A DNA stretch of 64,000 nt, taken from Polyangiaceae bacterium. Its GTDB lineage: Bacteria > Myxococcota_A > Polyangia > Polyangiales > Polyangiaceae. Position numbers and translations under genes: made by a program. Under the pieces are notes generated by a model. It ran no database searches, had not been told where the DNA came from, and was given only the letters and a program-made list of their open reading frames with translations. Location: NCBI GenBank assembly GCA_016712345.1, contig JADJRH010000011.1:3844001-3908000 (forward strand), read 5' to 3'. Within the stretch, counting starts at the first letter, position 1. Every line of letters begins with the position of its first letter. Shown piece by piece: positions 1 through 9,600 of this stretch.

Positions 1-1404
1 CATGAAGCGAGCGCCCAAATAAGCTTCGAACGACTGCCATTGAAGCGAGTCGGACGGGCCTTCAGGCGTGTTGAGGCTCGTGGGGCTGGCGTTGCCGCTG
101 TAACGAAGGAGAGCGTTGATTCCGAAGTAGTCTTTGAGCCGGTATTCGCCGAAGAGCGATGCATCCCAACGAATATCGGTCCACCCTGAGAGGTTTTGGT
201 CGACGCCGTTGAAGCGATTGACGGCGGGGTACACATAGGGGCCGACGCCGCCGTCGAGCACAACAAGCACGCGCCCGCCGAAGAAGTAACTCACGTTTGC
301 ATAGGCGCGATTTCGCTCCACGTAGGTGCCGAGGAGGCTGTCACTGAAGTCGCGCACAAAGCCGACCGAAACCGACGAAAGAGCCAGCGTTGCGGCGGTG
401 GGATCCTGCGACGGGTTGGGCGTGATGTACCACTTCACTTCGGCTTGGCCGATGAAGCTGTCGAAGTCGTTGTTGGCGTCGGCGGCACCGGGTTGCCGCA
501 CAGGTTCGTAAAAGCTCGCGCCCCAACCGCCCATGGCCATGATGCCGAACGACGGTGTGATGAGGCCGTTTACGCCGAGCTGGACGCGCAGCGGATGCGA
601 ACTGCCTTTGTATCCGTCGGCCACGCTGCCCGACGGCGCGACGTAGTTGATGAAACCGAACCGCGCGTCGTAAAGCATTGCCGTGCGCGGGAGGAAGCGC
701 CAACGACCACGCGTTTGGATGGTGTGCTCCAAGTTGGTGAGGCCGGGCACTTGCTCGAAGATGGTTCCGCTGAAGCGATAGCCCAAGCGCCAGTCGAGAA
801 GGCCCGCGCCGGGCGTCCAAACAAGCTCGCCGCCTGCGCGCGTAAGAAACCTGTCAAACGTGCCGCGGAATGAATCAAACAGCCCTTGTTCGTTGGGCTG
901 GGCGGCGCGGCCGACACCCGCGAAAAGCGAACCCGACCACTCGCGCCTCGGAAAAATGCTGAGGCTGAGATCGAGATTGCCGGTGAGATTTCGCTGCGCG
1001 TTGAGGTTGTTTTTGATGCCCTCGGGCCCCGCAACGCCGATGAATTCGTTGTAGGTGAGCGCGACGGTGCCGCGAAACTCCACGTCGGGTGGAGGCGCGT
1101 TGGTGCCTTCTGTGCGCTGCGGACCAAGGGTTGACAACGAAAGAGAGGGCGTGATTCGAAATCGAACAGCGCCGCCGGTGCCAGCGTCGTCGGAGCGGCG
1201 CAGATAGTTGGTGTCGTAACCAACCTCCGCCGCAACGCCGGGATGCAGTTCAAAGCTTCCGACCCGAATGCCCGGACCCTCTGTGTAGCGGCGGTCTTTG
1301 AGCCAAATCTGATCTTGGGCAGCTCCTTCGGCTGCGAACCCGGATACCGCCGCTGCGACGGCGCCGGCGGCAAACCACTTCCCCAACACGCGTTTGGAAA
1401 ACAT
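1..1404 (-). CDS. Outer-membrane beta-barrel protein, GltH-like by position (partial, runs off the left edge)
   Basis: The reading frame is open from the ATG at 1404 down to base 1, giving 468 residues without a stop, so the C-terminus lies outside the window. It begins with a signal peptide (residues 1-30; positively charged start, AAGAVAAAVSGFAA core, cleavage near GAAQ). The rest has alternating hydrophobic and polar residues with many aromatic strand ends (RWRFLP, WSGSLFAGVG, SYFFGGRVLVVLDGG), typical of a large porin-like barrel. The start is supported by GGAG about ten bases upstream. It is the last gene seen of a minus-strand block containing TPR and AgmX/PglI-type proteins, the place that GltH (outer-membrane barrel) holds after GltD-E-F-G in Myxococcus. 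Barrel nature is seen; the Glt role is inferred. Confidence 0.8.
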   Translation of the reverse strand, partial: MFSKRVLGKWFAAGAVAAAVSGFAAEGAAQDQIWLKDRRYTEGPGIRVGSFELHPGVAAEVGYDTNYLRRSDDAGTGGAVRFRITPSLSLSTLGPQRTEGTNAPPPDVEFRGTVALTYNEFIGVAGPEGIKNNLNAQRNLTGNLDLSLSIFPRREWSGSLFAGVGRAAQPNEQGLFDSFRGTFDRFLTRAGGELVWTPGAGLLDWRLGYRFSGTIFEQVPGLTNLEHTIQTRGRWRFLPRTAMLYDARFGFINYVAPSGSVADGYKGSSHPLRVQLGVNGLITPSFGIMAMGGWGASFYEPVRQPGAADANNDFDSFIGQAEVKWYITPNPSQDPTAATLALSSVSVGFVRDFSDSLLGTYVERNRAYANVSYFFGGRVLVVLDGGVGPYVYPAVNRFNGVDQNLSGWTDIRWDASLFGEYRLKDYFGINALLRYSGNASPTSLNTPEGPSDSLQWQSFEAYLGARFM

Positions 1405-1750
1405 TTCGGGTCGTTGCTCCTCGCTGACGCGGGTTTTGGGGCGCGGCGCCGCGTTGCGGATCCGAAGCCCCAAATCTGCTTTAGAGAATGCTTCCAAACC
1501 TCCTGCGCGGCCCGCCGACGCTTGATCTGGGCTGCTCGCGACGGTTTGGAAACGCTCCCTGGTTCGCGGCGCGGTGTACCCAACGTTCTGTGCGGGAAGC
1601 CTTGGCGTTTGGGTCAACGGGGGATTCGGTTTTCGTGCTCACAAGCGAAGATCTCGGTGCCGCCGAGCGGCTTTTGCATAAGAGACGGCGCGTCGGCCGC
1701 CGACCGATGACTCGAACGTTCGAGCCGCGCGCAATACACGATTGTCCGTC
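1405..1750. other. 346-bp intergenic stretch with a 14-bp palindrome
   Basis: No coding frame of its own is supported here. It separates the barrel gene from the gene ending at 1751, both on the minus strand. A perfect palindrome CTCGAACGTTCGAG sits at 1711-1724, just past the stop of the upstream gene; it could be an operator or part of a transcript end, but there is no T tract. No convincing -35/-10 pair was found. Confidence 0.4.
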
Positions 1751-2323
1751 CTACTTGTAGCAACTCGCGCAGGAGGGAACGTCGACCACGATGTCGCTCG
1801 ACGGATATTGCGAAGGATCTTCCTTCGGAATGTCGTCGATGGTGACGCTGACCGCCGCTTCGTCGATTGAAACGCCTTCTTCTCCGATGCACTGGTTGGC
1901 CTCGGCCGTGAGTTGATCGGTGCGCTGTCGCAAGACCGACAGAATCGTAAACTCGTGGTTCGCAAGGTCTGCATCATTGCGCTGCGCCGCCGCTTCGAGC
2001 GCTTGTTTTCGCTCGCGCGCCGACCGAATCGCAACATCGATTTGGTTCAGTTTGTCGTTTAGACACAGAACCTTCACCACGTCGCGCTGCGTGCGGGCCG
2101 TTTCAAGCTGCCGGCGCACGCTGTTTCGCGTGGACTCCATGCGGGCAACGAAACCCTCCGCCTGAAGCACTTGCTCCTGCGGCGAAAGATTGACCTGTCG
2201 CGCAACACCGGCGGAAGCATCGGGAGGCGGAGCGCCACCCGCCTGCGCGGCGGCAATGCCGGTGCCGACGAGCAGCGAAAGTCCACCCATGAGCACCACA
2301 CCAAGCAAACGCCTTGAAAGCAT
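1751..2323 (-). CDS. Exported coiled-coil protein with C-terminal CxxC
   Basis: This 190-residue protein starts at the ATG at 2323, preceded by GGAGGAAA; an upstream extension of the frame has no ribosome site. Residues 1-25 form a signal peptide (MLSRRLLGVVLMGG then LLVGTGIAAAQA). The mature part is Ala/Gln/Arg rich and predicted helical, with heptad-like spacing from about 45 to 135, so a coiled coil. There are cysteines in VLCLNDKL and NQCIGEE and a terminal PSCASCYK, which gives a C-x2-C pair that could form disulfides. I recognise no named family. It lies between the AgmX/PglI-type gene and the barrel gene in the same direction and probably belongs to the same envelope complex. Confidence 0.75.
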   Translation of the reverse strand: MLSRRLLGVVLMGGLSLLVGTGIAAAQAGGAPPPDASAGVARQVNLSPQEQVLQAEGFVARMESTRNSVRRQLETARTQRDVVKVLCLNDKLNQIDVAIRSARERKQALEAAAQRNDADLANHEFTILSVLRQRTDQLTAEANQCIGEEGVSIDEAAVSVTIDDIPKEDPSQYPSSDIVVDVPSCASCYK

Positions 2324-2602
2324 TCCGATTTCCTCCGAGACGCGGACGGGACGAGTGAGCGTCAAACGTCGAGCGGTTCGCGCGAAGTTGCCCACTGCGC
2401 AACACCATTAGGTGTCACGCGGTCAGGTGCGAACGAATGCGATCCTATTCACATTCGGCGTCACAGCGAAGCACCGATCCGAGCCTTGGCAAAAAAATGG
2501 CGGTTCAACTTCGCAAAATAACGCCCTCAGCGGAAAGATCCGCCCGGCGACCTCCGAAGGAACGCGCCCCGGAATGGGTGAAACCCGCTTACACGTGCTG
2601 GA

Positions 2603-4048
2603 TTATTGGCTGACGAACGTGACGGGGATGACGACCGTGGCGCCGCCGCCGTCGGGGGGAGCGAATTGGGCACTGGCAACGCGGGCTTGAACGCACCCAA
2701 CAACCGAAGGAGAAAGACCGCCGCCGCCGGACGCGCTCGCTCCCAACACTTCACCGTTGGGGCCGATGCGGGCCGTGATGCGAACCGACCCCTTCATGTT
2801 CGGGTCTTCTTTGAGGCCGTTGTTGTAGCAACGGCGGAACCCCGCGGCCATGCCCGCGACGACCGCCGAAGCGTTCGCGACGTTGCCGCCGGAAACGGAC
2901 GCGCCGCCGATACTGGCACTGCCCACAGGGCCCTTGACTTTTTGAGCGGAACCTGCTGAGGCCGGGCCCGCCGAGCCGCTGTCGCCGATCCCAGCGAGGC
3001 CTTTGCCACCGCCGCCGACGGAACCCGGGCGGAACACGCCGCCGCCGCCACCACCCAGATTGAGCCCGCCGACGCCGCTTGTGCTCACGCCCGCGCCTGA
3101 AGCGGCGGCTCCATCGAGCATTCCGAGCGGAACGTCACCGGCCGATCCGAGCACGGCGTTTGTAGCCGATCCGCTCGATCCGAGAGCTGCAACCATTTGC
3201 AATTCAAGTTGGGCCATTTGATTGGAGAGCGCGCTCGCGCGTGCGTCGCTGATGCGACCGCCGCCACCGGCTCCCGGCCCCGCTTTGCCACCGCCGCCCG
3301 CCTGCTTCGGCGCTTCCGCGGCGGCTGTCGACACGGTGGTGGGTTGTTCGACCACGTCTTTTGGCTGTTCGACTGGTGGAGGCGGCGGGAGTTGTTTCAC
3401 CGATTCGAGCAGCTGCGCTACCTCGACCTCATCGTCCACCACCGGGTCCATCCAGTCGGAGTAAATCGAACCGATCGCACCAAAGTGGAAGAGGAACGAG
3501 AACGCCGCGATGATGGTGGTGCGCCAATCGATTTCGTTGCTGAAGCCGGCCTGCACCGACACCGGAAGTTGCGGCTTTGGCGTGGGAGGGGGCGGCGCCA
3601 CGAACTGAAAAAGAAATGTGGTTTCGCCGACGACGACTTTGCCGCGCGCTTCGTCGCTGAGCTGCATTTGGTACGCATGCCCGGACGCGCCGGTGAGGGG
3701 GACTTTTTTTGCCTGCGACTTGAGTTGCGCAAGATCGCTCACGCCGGTTTTGAGTGCGACGCGGCCCGTCATGCCGTCGAGGAAATTGATGTAGTAGTCG
3801 GTGCCGATGAGTTCAAAGAGCTTGAAGTTGGGGGGAATGCTCTTTGAAGGGATCACGAAAAGGCTTTTTTCGCTCGGCCCGATCGTGACGTGACCACGCT
3901 GCTTGATCACGCGCTCTTCAATGACTTTGCCGCTTTGGACGAGGCCAATTCGCAACACCTTGGGACCGCTCGCCTGCTGCATGGCGCGCATCACCGCGGT
4001 CATTTGGCCGGGGCGGTTTGAAGAAGCCATTTGCTGTTGTTGTGTCAT
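2603..4048 (-). CDS. AgmX/PglI-type (GltG-like) inner-membrane protein with TonB-like C-terminus
   Basis: A 481-residue protein. The N-terminal part (about 30-150) has an FHA-like or related beta domain with HVTIGPSEKSLFVIP and INFLDGMTGRVAL. A Pro stretch is followed by one membrane segment (about 177-196, TIIAAFSFLFHFGAIG), then a Pro/Val linker (PPPPPVEQPKDVVEQP), a long Gly/Ala/Ser-rich spacer, and a C-terminal globular domain of about 90 residues with FRRCYNNGL, KGSVRITARIGPNGEV and CVQARVASAQFAPP. That last domain is the TonB-like module of AgmX and PglI (GltJ, GltG) gliding proteins, which spans the periplasm. I chose the ATG at 4048 because the longer frame starts inside upstream non-coding sequence. 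In Myxococcus such proteins link the inner-membrane motor to periplasmic TPR partners; the same role is inferred here. Confidence 0.88.
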   Translation of the reverse strand: MTQQQQMASSNRPGQMTAVMRAMQQASGPKVLRIGLVQSGKVIEERVIKQRGHVTIGPSEKSLFVIPSKSIPPNFKLFELIGTDYYINFLDGMTGRVALKTGVSDLAQLKSQAKKVPLTGASGHAYQMQLSDEARGKVVVGETTFLFQFVAPPPPTPKPQLPVSVQAGFSNEIDWRTTIIAAFSFLFHFGAIGSIYSDWMDPVVDDEVEVAQLLESVKQLPPPPPVEQPKDVVEQPTTVSTAAAEAPKQAGGGGKAGPGAGGGGRISDARASALSNQMAQLELQMVAALGSSGSATNAVLGSAGDVPLGMLDGAAASGAGVSTSGVGGLNLGGGGGGVFRPGSVGGGGKGLAGIGDSGSAGPASAGSAQKVKGPVGSASIGGASVSGGNVANASAVVAGMAAGFRRCYNNGLKEDPNMKGSVRITARIGPNGEVLGASASGGGGLSPSVVGCVQARVASAQFAPPDGGGATVVIPVTFVSQ

Positions 4049-4225
4049 CGGAGAGTTTCTCCCGGGGTCCGTCGCACACGCACGAGACAAAACGCGCGCC
4101 TGAGACGCTTTGAAAACCGGACAGTCACCAAGGTTCCAAAAAAGATATCAACCGCGGCATCACGCGTCCAGAACGCCCGCACAGGTGAATGGACGGCCGA
4201 GTTCGCGGCCCGGCGCCGTCGGCGT

Positions 4226-4855
4226 TCAGCGAGCACGATCGCGGCGCCAACTTCGCTGTGGGCGGCTTGCCGCGACTTCTTCGGGCAGAACCACTTTCAC
4301 GAGGGCGTCGAATGCCTCGCGCCGAGCTTTCGCCCGCTCGCTTCCGCGCTCGCCGAGAAAAAAAGCAAGCGCTCCGCCCGCAAATCCAATGATCAGCGTA
4401 GCCGCCAACGCGATAGGCCCGCCTTTAAGCAGATACGCAGCCAACCCGAGAAGCGCAGTACCAGCCAGGGCAAGACGAACAGCGGTGGTCGCCCAGACTT
4501 TTCCAACATCGAGTTCGTGTTCGAGATCAAACAACACGTCGTTTGCAGCGTTCACACGCTCGGCGCCCACCGGCGCGTTGTGTACTTCTTCGGCAAGGCG
4601 GTGTTCCCACGTTTGGGCCGGGGCGCGTTTTAAAAGCTCCGCGACACGCTGGTCGGGAGCGAGCTTTCGAAGGTCACTCACCAGGTCTCGAAGCGCGGGC
4701 ACGCTCATCCGCTCGATGTCGCGGGCACGTCTTCGGGCCAACATCACGCAGGCCACTGCGAGCAGCACCGCGAGGGCGGTGAACACAGCGGCGATCGGTC
4801 CAAACGTCAGGTCCACTGGGTCTTCATGAAAGGGGACGAGTGCCGAGCGCCTCAA
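4226..4855 (-). CDS. Membrane protein with three predicted transmembrane segments
   Basis: Up to 209 residues. One hydrophobic helix lies near the N-terminus (FGPIAAVFTALAVLLAVACV), followed by a charged helical region (about 40-125, rich in Arg, Glu and Leu), then a closely spaced pair of membrane helices (ALAGTALLGLAAYLL and IALAATLIIGFAGGALAFFL) and an Arg-rich tail. The start is uncertain: the listed TTG at 4855 lacks a ribosome site, and the GTG at 4816 is an alternative that begins just before the first helix. I recognise no family. It is placed between the AgmX/PglI-type gene and the small exported protein, all co-directional, so a part in the same trans-envelope machine is likely but unproven. 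Confidence 0.72.
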   Translation of the reverse strand: MRRSALVPFHEDPVDLTFGPIAAVFTALAVLLAVACVMLARRRARDIERMSVPALRDLVSDLRKLAPDQRVAELLKRAPAQTWEHRLAEEVHNAPVGAERVNAANDVLFDLEHELDVGKVWATTAVRLALAGTALLGLAAYLLKGGPIALAATLIIGFAGGALAFFLGERGSERAKARREAFDALVKVVLPEEVAASRPQRSWRRDRAR

Positions 4856-4883
4856 TGAGCGTGGCGGCGCCGCGAGCGAGTTG

Positions 4884-5156
4884 TCAAAACGGTTCTTTGT
4901 AGATTGCTTGCTCGATGCGATCGAGAAACGGCTGGCGAAGCTCAGCCAGAGTGAGCTTCGGCTGAATTCGATTCACGTCGACGGCGGCGATTGGTTTTTG
5001 AATTCGCCCGGTAATGGTGACCGTGTCGAGCGTGATCACACCTCGCTGCTTGCCCTTGTCCTGCGCCGCGGCGGGAGCGCTGAAAAAAACCGAAACAGCG
5101 AGCGGAACCAGTCCAAGAACCACCGGAATGAGGCTTTTTTTCGCTTTGCGGATCAC
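4884..5156 (-). CDS. Small exported protein in the Glt-like block (GltF position)
   Basis: A 90-residue protein read from the GTG at 5156, which has AAGGAG seven bases upstream; the longer TTG-started frame would bury that site. Residues 1-31 are a signal peptide (basic RKAKK, then IPVVLGLVPLAVSVFF, cleavage near APAAAQ). The mature 58 residues include GVITLDTVTITGRIQKP and VDVNRIQPKLTLAELR, beta-rich and then helical, with no cysteine. It follows the frameshifted TPR lipoprotein gene by 32 bases. In the GltD-E-F-G order, GltF is a small periplasmic protein; position alone suggests the match, since I cannot compare sequences. Confidence 0.78.
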   Translation of the reverse strand: MIRKAKKSLIPVVLGLVPLAVSVFFSAPAAAQDKGKQRGVITLDTVTITGRIQKPIAAVDVNRIQPKLTLAELRQPFLDRIEQAIYKEPF

Positions 5157-5188
5157 GATGAATCTCCTTCTTGGCAAGAGGCGGCTGT

Positions 5189-5920
5189 TTATTGCGGAGG
5201 CGAGGCGGGGGCTGGTGTTGGAGCGGGAGCCGGCGCAGATGCCGACGCGTCGGGTGCGGCAGGAGCCGCCGAAGCGGACGCGCTTGCGCTGGGCGCAGCG
5301 GTCTCAGCCGGTGGCGGGGGCGGAGGCGCGGCGGCCTGCTGGGCGGCTTGAATCTCGCCTTCTTTCAACTTGGCGCGGTTTAGCAGCTCGTCGGAATCGT
5401 CGTTTTCACCTTTTTGGCGAAGTTCTTGAAACTTCTTCAGGCTCTTGGTGGCTTCTTGAACCTGTGCGAGCGGTGTGAGGCCGCTGAAACAGGGGCTCAG
5501 CGCAGTGCCACCTCCAACGGGTGTGCAGTTGGGCGCGAACAGATAAAGCAGACCCAGGTCGTAGTGCGCCTGCGCCATGCTCTGGTCACGTCCGAGCACC
5601 CAGTCGAACTCCTTTTTGGCTTCAGCGTAAGAACCGAGCAGGCGGTAACAGTCACCCAAGTTGAGGTGAGCAATCACGTTCTCGGTGTCGAACTGAACGG
5701 CCCCTTGCAAGATGGGAAGCGCTTCGTCTGCGCCACCCGACTCAAGGAGGAACGTTGCAAACTGCACGCGCGCTTCAACGAGGTCCGGCCGGCGGCCGAC
5801 GGCCTTTCGAAACTGCTCCATGGCCTGCGCGCGGAGGCCCTGCTCTTTCCAGATTAATCCGCGAAGCAGCAATGCCTCCGGGTTGTCGCGATCGCGGGGG
5901 GTTTTCTTCGAACGGTTCAA
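5189..5920 (-). CDS. TPR lipoprotein (GltE/AglT-like), C-terminal part after a frameshift
   Basis: This frame encodes the second half of a TPR protein. It carries repeats such as PEALLLRGLIWKEQGLRAQA, DLVEARVQFATFLLESGGAD and NVIAHLNLGDCYRLLGSYAE, followed by a Pro/Ala/Ser-rich tail from about residue 200. It has no credible start: homology-like TPR spacing continues straight from the frame ending at 5775. Removing one C from the run of six (bases 5896-5901, coding strand C6) joins the two into a single 481-residue protein through the residues FEENPRDRDNPEAL. Either a sequencing or assembly error or a real mutation explains it. The usable part of this frame begins near 5897. Confidence 0.75.
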   Translation of the reverse strand: MNRSKKTPRDRDNPEALLLRGLIWKEQGLRAQAMEQFRKAVGRRPDLVEARVQFATFLLESGGADEALPILQGAVQFDTENVIAHLNLGDCYRLLGSYAEAKKEFDWVLGRDQSMAQAHYDLGLLYLFAPNCTPVGGGTALSPCFSGLTPLAQVQEATKSLKKFQELRQKGENDDSDELLNRAKLKEGEIQAAQQAAAPPPPPPAETAAPSASASASAAPAAPDASASAPAPAPTPAPASPPQ

Positions 5921-6635
5921 ACCCGTCGAGGATGGCCTGAAGCGCGTACAGGGCGAGATCCAAACGCCGATTTCGATAGTGATCGCGCGCGATGATCACC
6001 ATTGCCGGACGATAGTCGGGGTTGAGTTTGAGCGCCTCTTGAGCGAGACGCTGCGCCGATCCGGTGTCACGTTGCTGCGACTTCACCTCGGCGAGCGCTG
6101 CGGCGATCGCCGCGCTCTTTGGCATTTGGCCGCGCTTTTCGGTAAGGAAACGCTCCGCTTCGCTTGCGTTTTTGCCCGCCTGCAGCATGGCGTAGCCGAT
6201 GATTGCGGGTTCATAGTCGGGCACAAGTGACAGCGCGCCTTGGTAGCTTGAAGACGCACCCGGCTCGCGAAGGCGTTCTTGCACAACCGCGAGCGAATAA
6301 AACGCTTGGTGAGCTTTGGGATCACTCTCCGTTGCCTGCTTGAAAAAGAGCTTGGCGGCAGTGAGGTCGCCGTTGGCGAACGACGCCAGGCCTTGCTGAT
6401 AAACCACCAAGGCCGACGCGTTCATTGAGCCCGGAAGTGGGGCCTCGGGAACCTCACCCGGCCGGATAGAACTGGGTGTGTCGGAAATGCCGATGATGGG
6501 CGCGGCCGAACCTGTCGGCATCGCGAACGTGGGCTGCGGCGCCACTTTCGGCGGCGTCTTGGGTTCTTCGCAGGCTGTCGCCGCGAGCGGCGCCGCTGCC
6601 AAAAGTGCGAGAGTGATCCAACGAAGCGCTTTCAT
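5775..6635 (-). CDS. TPR lipoprotein (GltE/AglT-like), N-terminal part before a frameshift
   Basis: The ATG at 6635 overlaps the stop of the upstream 1445-residue TPR gene by four bases (ATGA), so translation is coupled. Residues 1-22 are a lipoprotein signal (LALLAAAPLAATAC, Cys 22). Several TPR units follow (LVVYQQGLASFANGDLTAAK, HQAFYSLAVVQERL, PDYRPAMVIIARDHYRNRRL). The TPR pattern breaks after FEPFEENPP, and the last 40 or so residues (from about base 5897 down to 5775) are out of frame. With the downstream frame the full protein would be 481 residues, similar in build to the TPR lipoprotein GltE/AglT that sits between GltD and GltF in Myxococcus. The lipoprotein and TPR calls are seen; the Glt assignment is inferred from order. 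Confidence 0.78.
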   Translation of the reverse strand: MKALRWITLALLAAAPLAATACEEPKTPPKVAPQPTFAMPTGSAAPIIGISDTPSSIRPGEVPEAPLPGSMNASALVVYQQGLASFANGDLTAAKLFFKQATESDPKAHQAFYSLAVVQERLREPGASSSYQGALSLVPDYEPAIIGYAMLQAGKNASEAERFLTEKRGQMPKSAAIAAALAEVKSQQRDTGSAQRLAQEALKLNPDYRPAMVIIARDHYRNRRLDLALYALQAILDGFEPFEENPPRSRQPGGIAASRINLERAGPPRAGHGAVSKGRRPPAGPR

Positions 6636-9600
6636 GGCAACACCGGTAGCGGCGAAGCCACGCCGTTGGGTTGGAGCGACGGCGTCATGCCCGGCCGGCT
6701 TCGCAGGAACATGCCGTCTTTGTATTCGAACGGCTTTTGACCATCGGGATCGAGAATGCCTTGCGAAAACTCGCGCAGCTTCGCGTCACCCAAAATGTCT
6801 GTGTAAAACGCCAATTTTTGGATGGCGTAGTCAACCGCTTGATTGCGGATCTTCCACGTCTTCGCCCAAACAACGGCTTCGACGTAGAACTTCACCATCG
6901 CGCGGTCCGCGTCGGCGAGTTTGCGTTCGCGGGCTTCACGCCACTGTTCGCGTCGGCGCTGACGAATGGCGTCCGCCTGCTCTTGAAGGTCTTCGCGATC
7001 GCTCGTTTCAGCCAGCTTCAGAAGCTTTTCTTCTTTTTCTGTGTAGAGCTTCAGGCCCGGCGCCCGCGCGTTGTAGAGGCCCGTTCGACACGAGTCGTAG
7101 AGCGATCCTTGACGGGCGCGAGCCGCAACGGACCAAGCCCGCGACTCGTACGTGGTGATCACCGTTTGGAGCTGCTTCCAATATTTGTCGTTGGCCTTTT
7201 TCACGTCGTCATCAAACGCTTTGACCACCTTGTCGATGACACCTTCGTAGCGATGGTGCCCCGTTTCGTAGTCAAACTCGCTCTTGACTGACTCCTCGAC
7301 TTGTCGGTACGCGGCCTCGGCAGCCATGTCGGCTTGAAGCGATGAAAGTGCCTTGTTTCGTCCGTCGATGATCGGCGAAGAGGCTTTGAACTTGTCAAAC
7401 GCCTGCATGGTGTTTTTGGCCCAATCACGCGCCTTCGAATCTTTGCCGGCGAGCCTCAGCTTGTACGCGTGATACGCCGCTTGAACGACGTAACCGGTAG
7501 CCGCGGAGTTGGCCTTGTTGGCGTTGTAATAGGCCTCCATGGTGTTCATGGCTCGAATGCGCGCCTGCTTGTTCGCACCGTCGTCCAGGCCGCGTTCATC
7601 CCAGGTTTTGAGATCTGCCGACGCGACCAAGAAATCCACGTTGGCCTTTTGCTCCGCGGGCGGATTGAGGCTGAAGAACGTGGTTCTTGCCTGAAGCATT
7701 TTGTCGTTGTCCCCCACGTTGGCGTACAGAATAACCGCGTTTTTCGCGGCAATTCGGCGGTCGGCTTCCTCAAAGTGACGCGTCTTTGAGATCGTCTCGT
7801 ACGTTTCGGCGGCGGTTCGGTAGTTGAAGAACAGCACGTATGCCGCGGAGAGCGCGTCGTACGCCTGCTTCAAGTATTTCGTACGCTCCTTGTACTTTGC
7901 CGGATCGGGATTTTTCGGCGGCTTCGCCGATGGGTCACCCTTTTCCAACTTCGTGAGTACATCTTCGCTTCCGTACTCTTTGATAAACAATGAGTACATC
8001 GCGATCGCCTGGTCGTAGTCGCCGACCTGCTTGTAACAGTAGGCGCCGTTCATCGCCGCTTCGGGCGCCTCGGAGCGCGACGGGGCCTTCTCGAGCGCGA
8101 CCTTGTAGAGGGCCGCGGCCTCGCGCCACGCCTTGTTGCGCTCGGGGCCGTCCGGCATCTTTGAGGCCTTTTCAAAGGCCGCGCCCGCGTCGACGTAATA
8201 ACCGAGAGCGATCGTGGGGCGAGCGATCGTCGCCTCCTTCAATTCGTCCTCTTTGGAGACGGCGCAGCTCTTCCCTTTCGGCGGCAACACAGCCTCAGCC
8301 AAGCGACGGCTCTCGGCGATATTGCCCTCGCGGTTCGCCATGGTGGTGAGGCGTTCCCATGCTTTGTAACCCCACGGGGTTTTGCCGCACTCCTGTTCGT
8401 AGATCGGCGTGAAGCGCTTTTTCGCGTCTTCGAACTGACCGTAGATGAAGTAGTACTCGCCGCCCCAAAAACGATACGTGGCAATGTTGCCTTGAGTATC
8501 GAGCGCCGGGGGCACGCGTCGGATGTACTCATCGCGCGCGGCGATCGCGGAGAGCACCTGCTCGGGAACAGGGTCTTTTGCGAACGTTTCTTCTTTGGTG
8601 CCTTCGTTGATGAGCTTGAGCTTTTCGCGCAGCTCAATGCCCTGCGAACCGTTCGTGCGCTTGTAGAGGTTGTACTGATCGGTCAACGCCTGATGCGCGA
8701 TGTCCACAACCATGTACGCCGCGGGTTGAAGATATTTGTCGTCTTCGTTTGAATCGCGAACCGCAATCGCCGTGCGCCGCGCTTCATCGATTTCAGCCTG
8801 CGAAGGCGACTTATCGAGCGCCACCGTGATCACAACGATCATGTGGTTTGCGTCGGCGAGCCAGTACCGGCTCTCGTATGCATCGGGCGAGTTTTCGTCC
8901 TGGCCGAGATAACCGGACCAACCTGTCGCCGCCAGTTTGTACTCCGAAAGCGCTCTCTCAAAGATCGGGTCGCGCGATGACTTTTCGCCGATCCCGAGCG
9001 CTTGGTTCACAAGAGCACTTCCCGCATTCGTGTGGTCGGCTGCGGCGCGACGAAGACCACCGCGAACGAGCCGTTCGGCCGTTTGAAGGGCTTCGGGATC
9101 GTCTTTGTTGGCATTTGTCCAATCGGTTGTTCCAACGTAGCGAGCGAGCTTGGTGCGCGCTTCAAGCGCTTTGGCCGAGTTTTCAGCTCGTTCGGCGGTG
9201 CCGGCGCGGCTTTGCCCGGTGAGCGTGTCGTAAATGTCCGCGATGGTGTTTTGGATCACCGGTGCGTCACGATGCAGCGGCCATTTCTTGAGGATGAGTT
9301 CAGCCACTTCAACCAAGTTTCGATACTGGTTGAGTTCTTTGAACTCCTGCATGAGCGCCTTGTAGACCTCAACCGACCACTTTTCTTTTTGTGGAATCAG
9401 GTTTTCGTCCTGAACGCGCTCAATCGCGATCCGCATTTTCAGCTCTACCTGACGCGGATCTTGCTCGGTATCGAGAATGTCGCTGCGCGGTACATAAGGG
9501 TCCGACGGCCCGGGCCCTTTGAAATCGAGGAACGTCAGCGAACCGGCGATGTATGTGTACGCTTCTGTTCTGAAGTCGGTACCGGGATCGCCCGTCTTCT

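Noticed and set aside
570..1583. A 337-codon open frame on the minus strand over the start of the barrel gene
   Set aside because: It is in another frame of a gene with a clear signal peptide and strands; low-complexity and basic.
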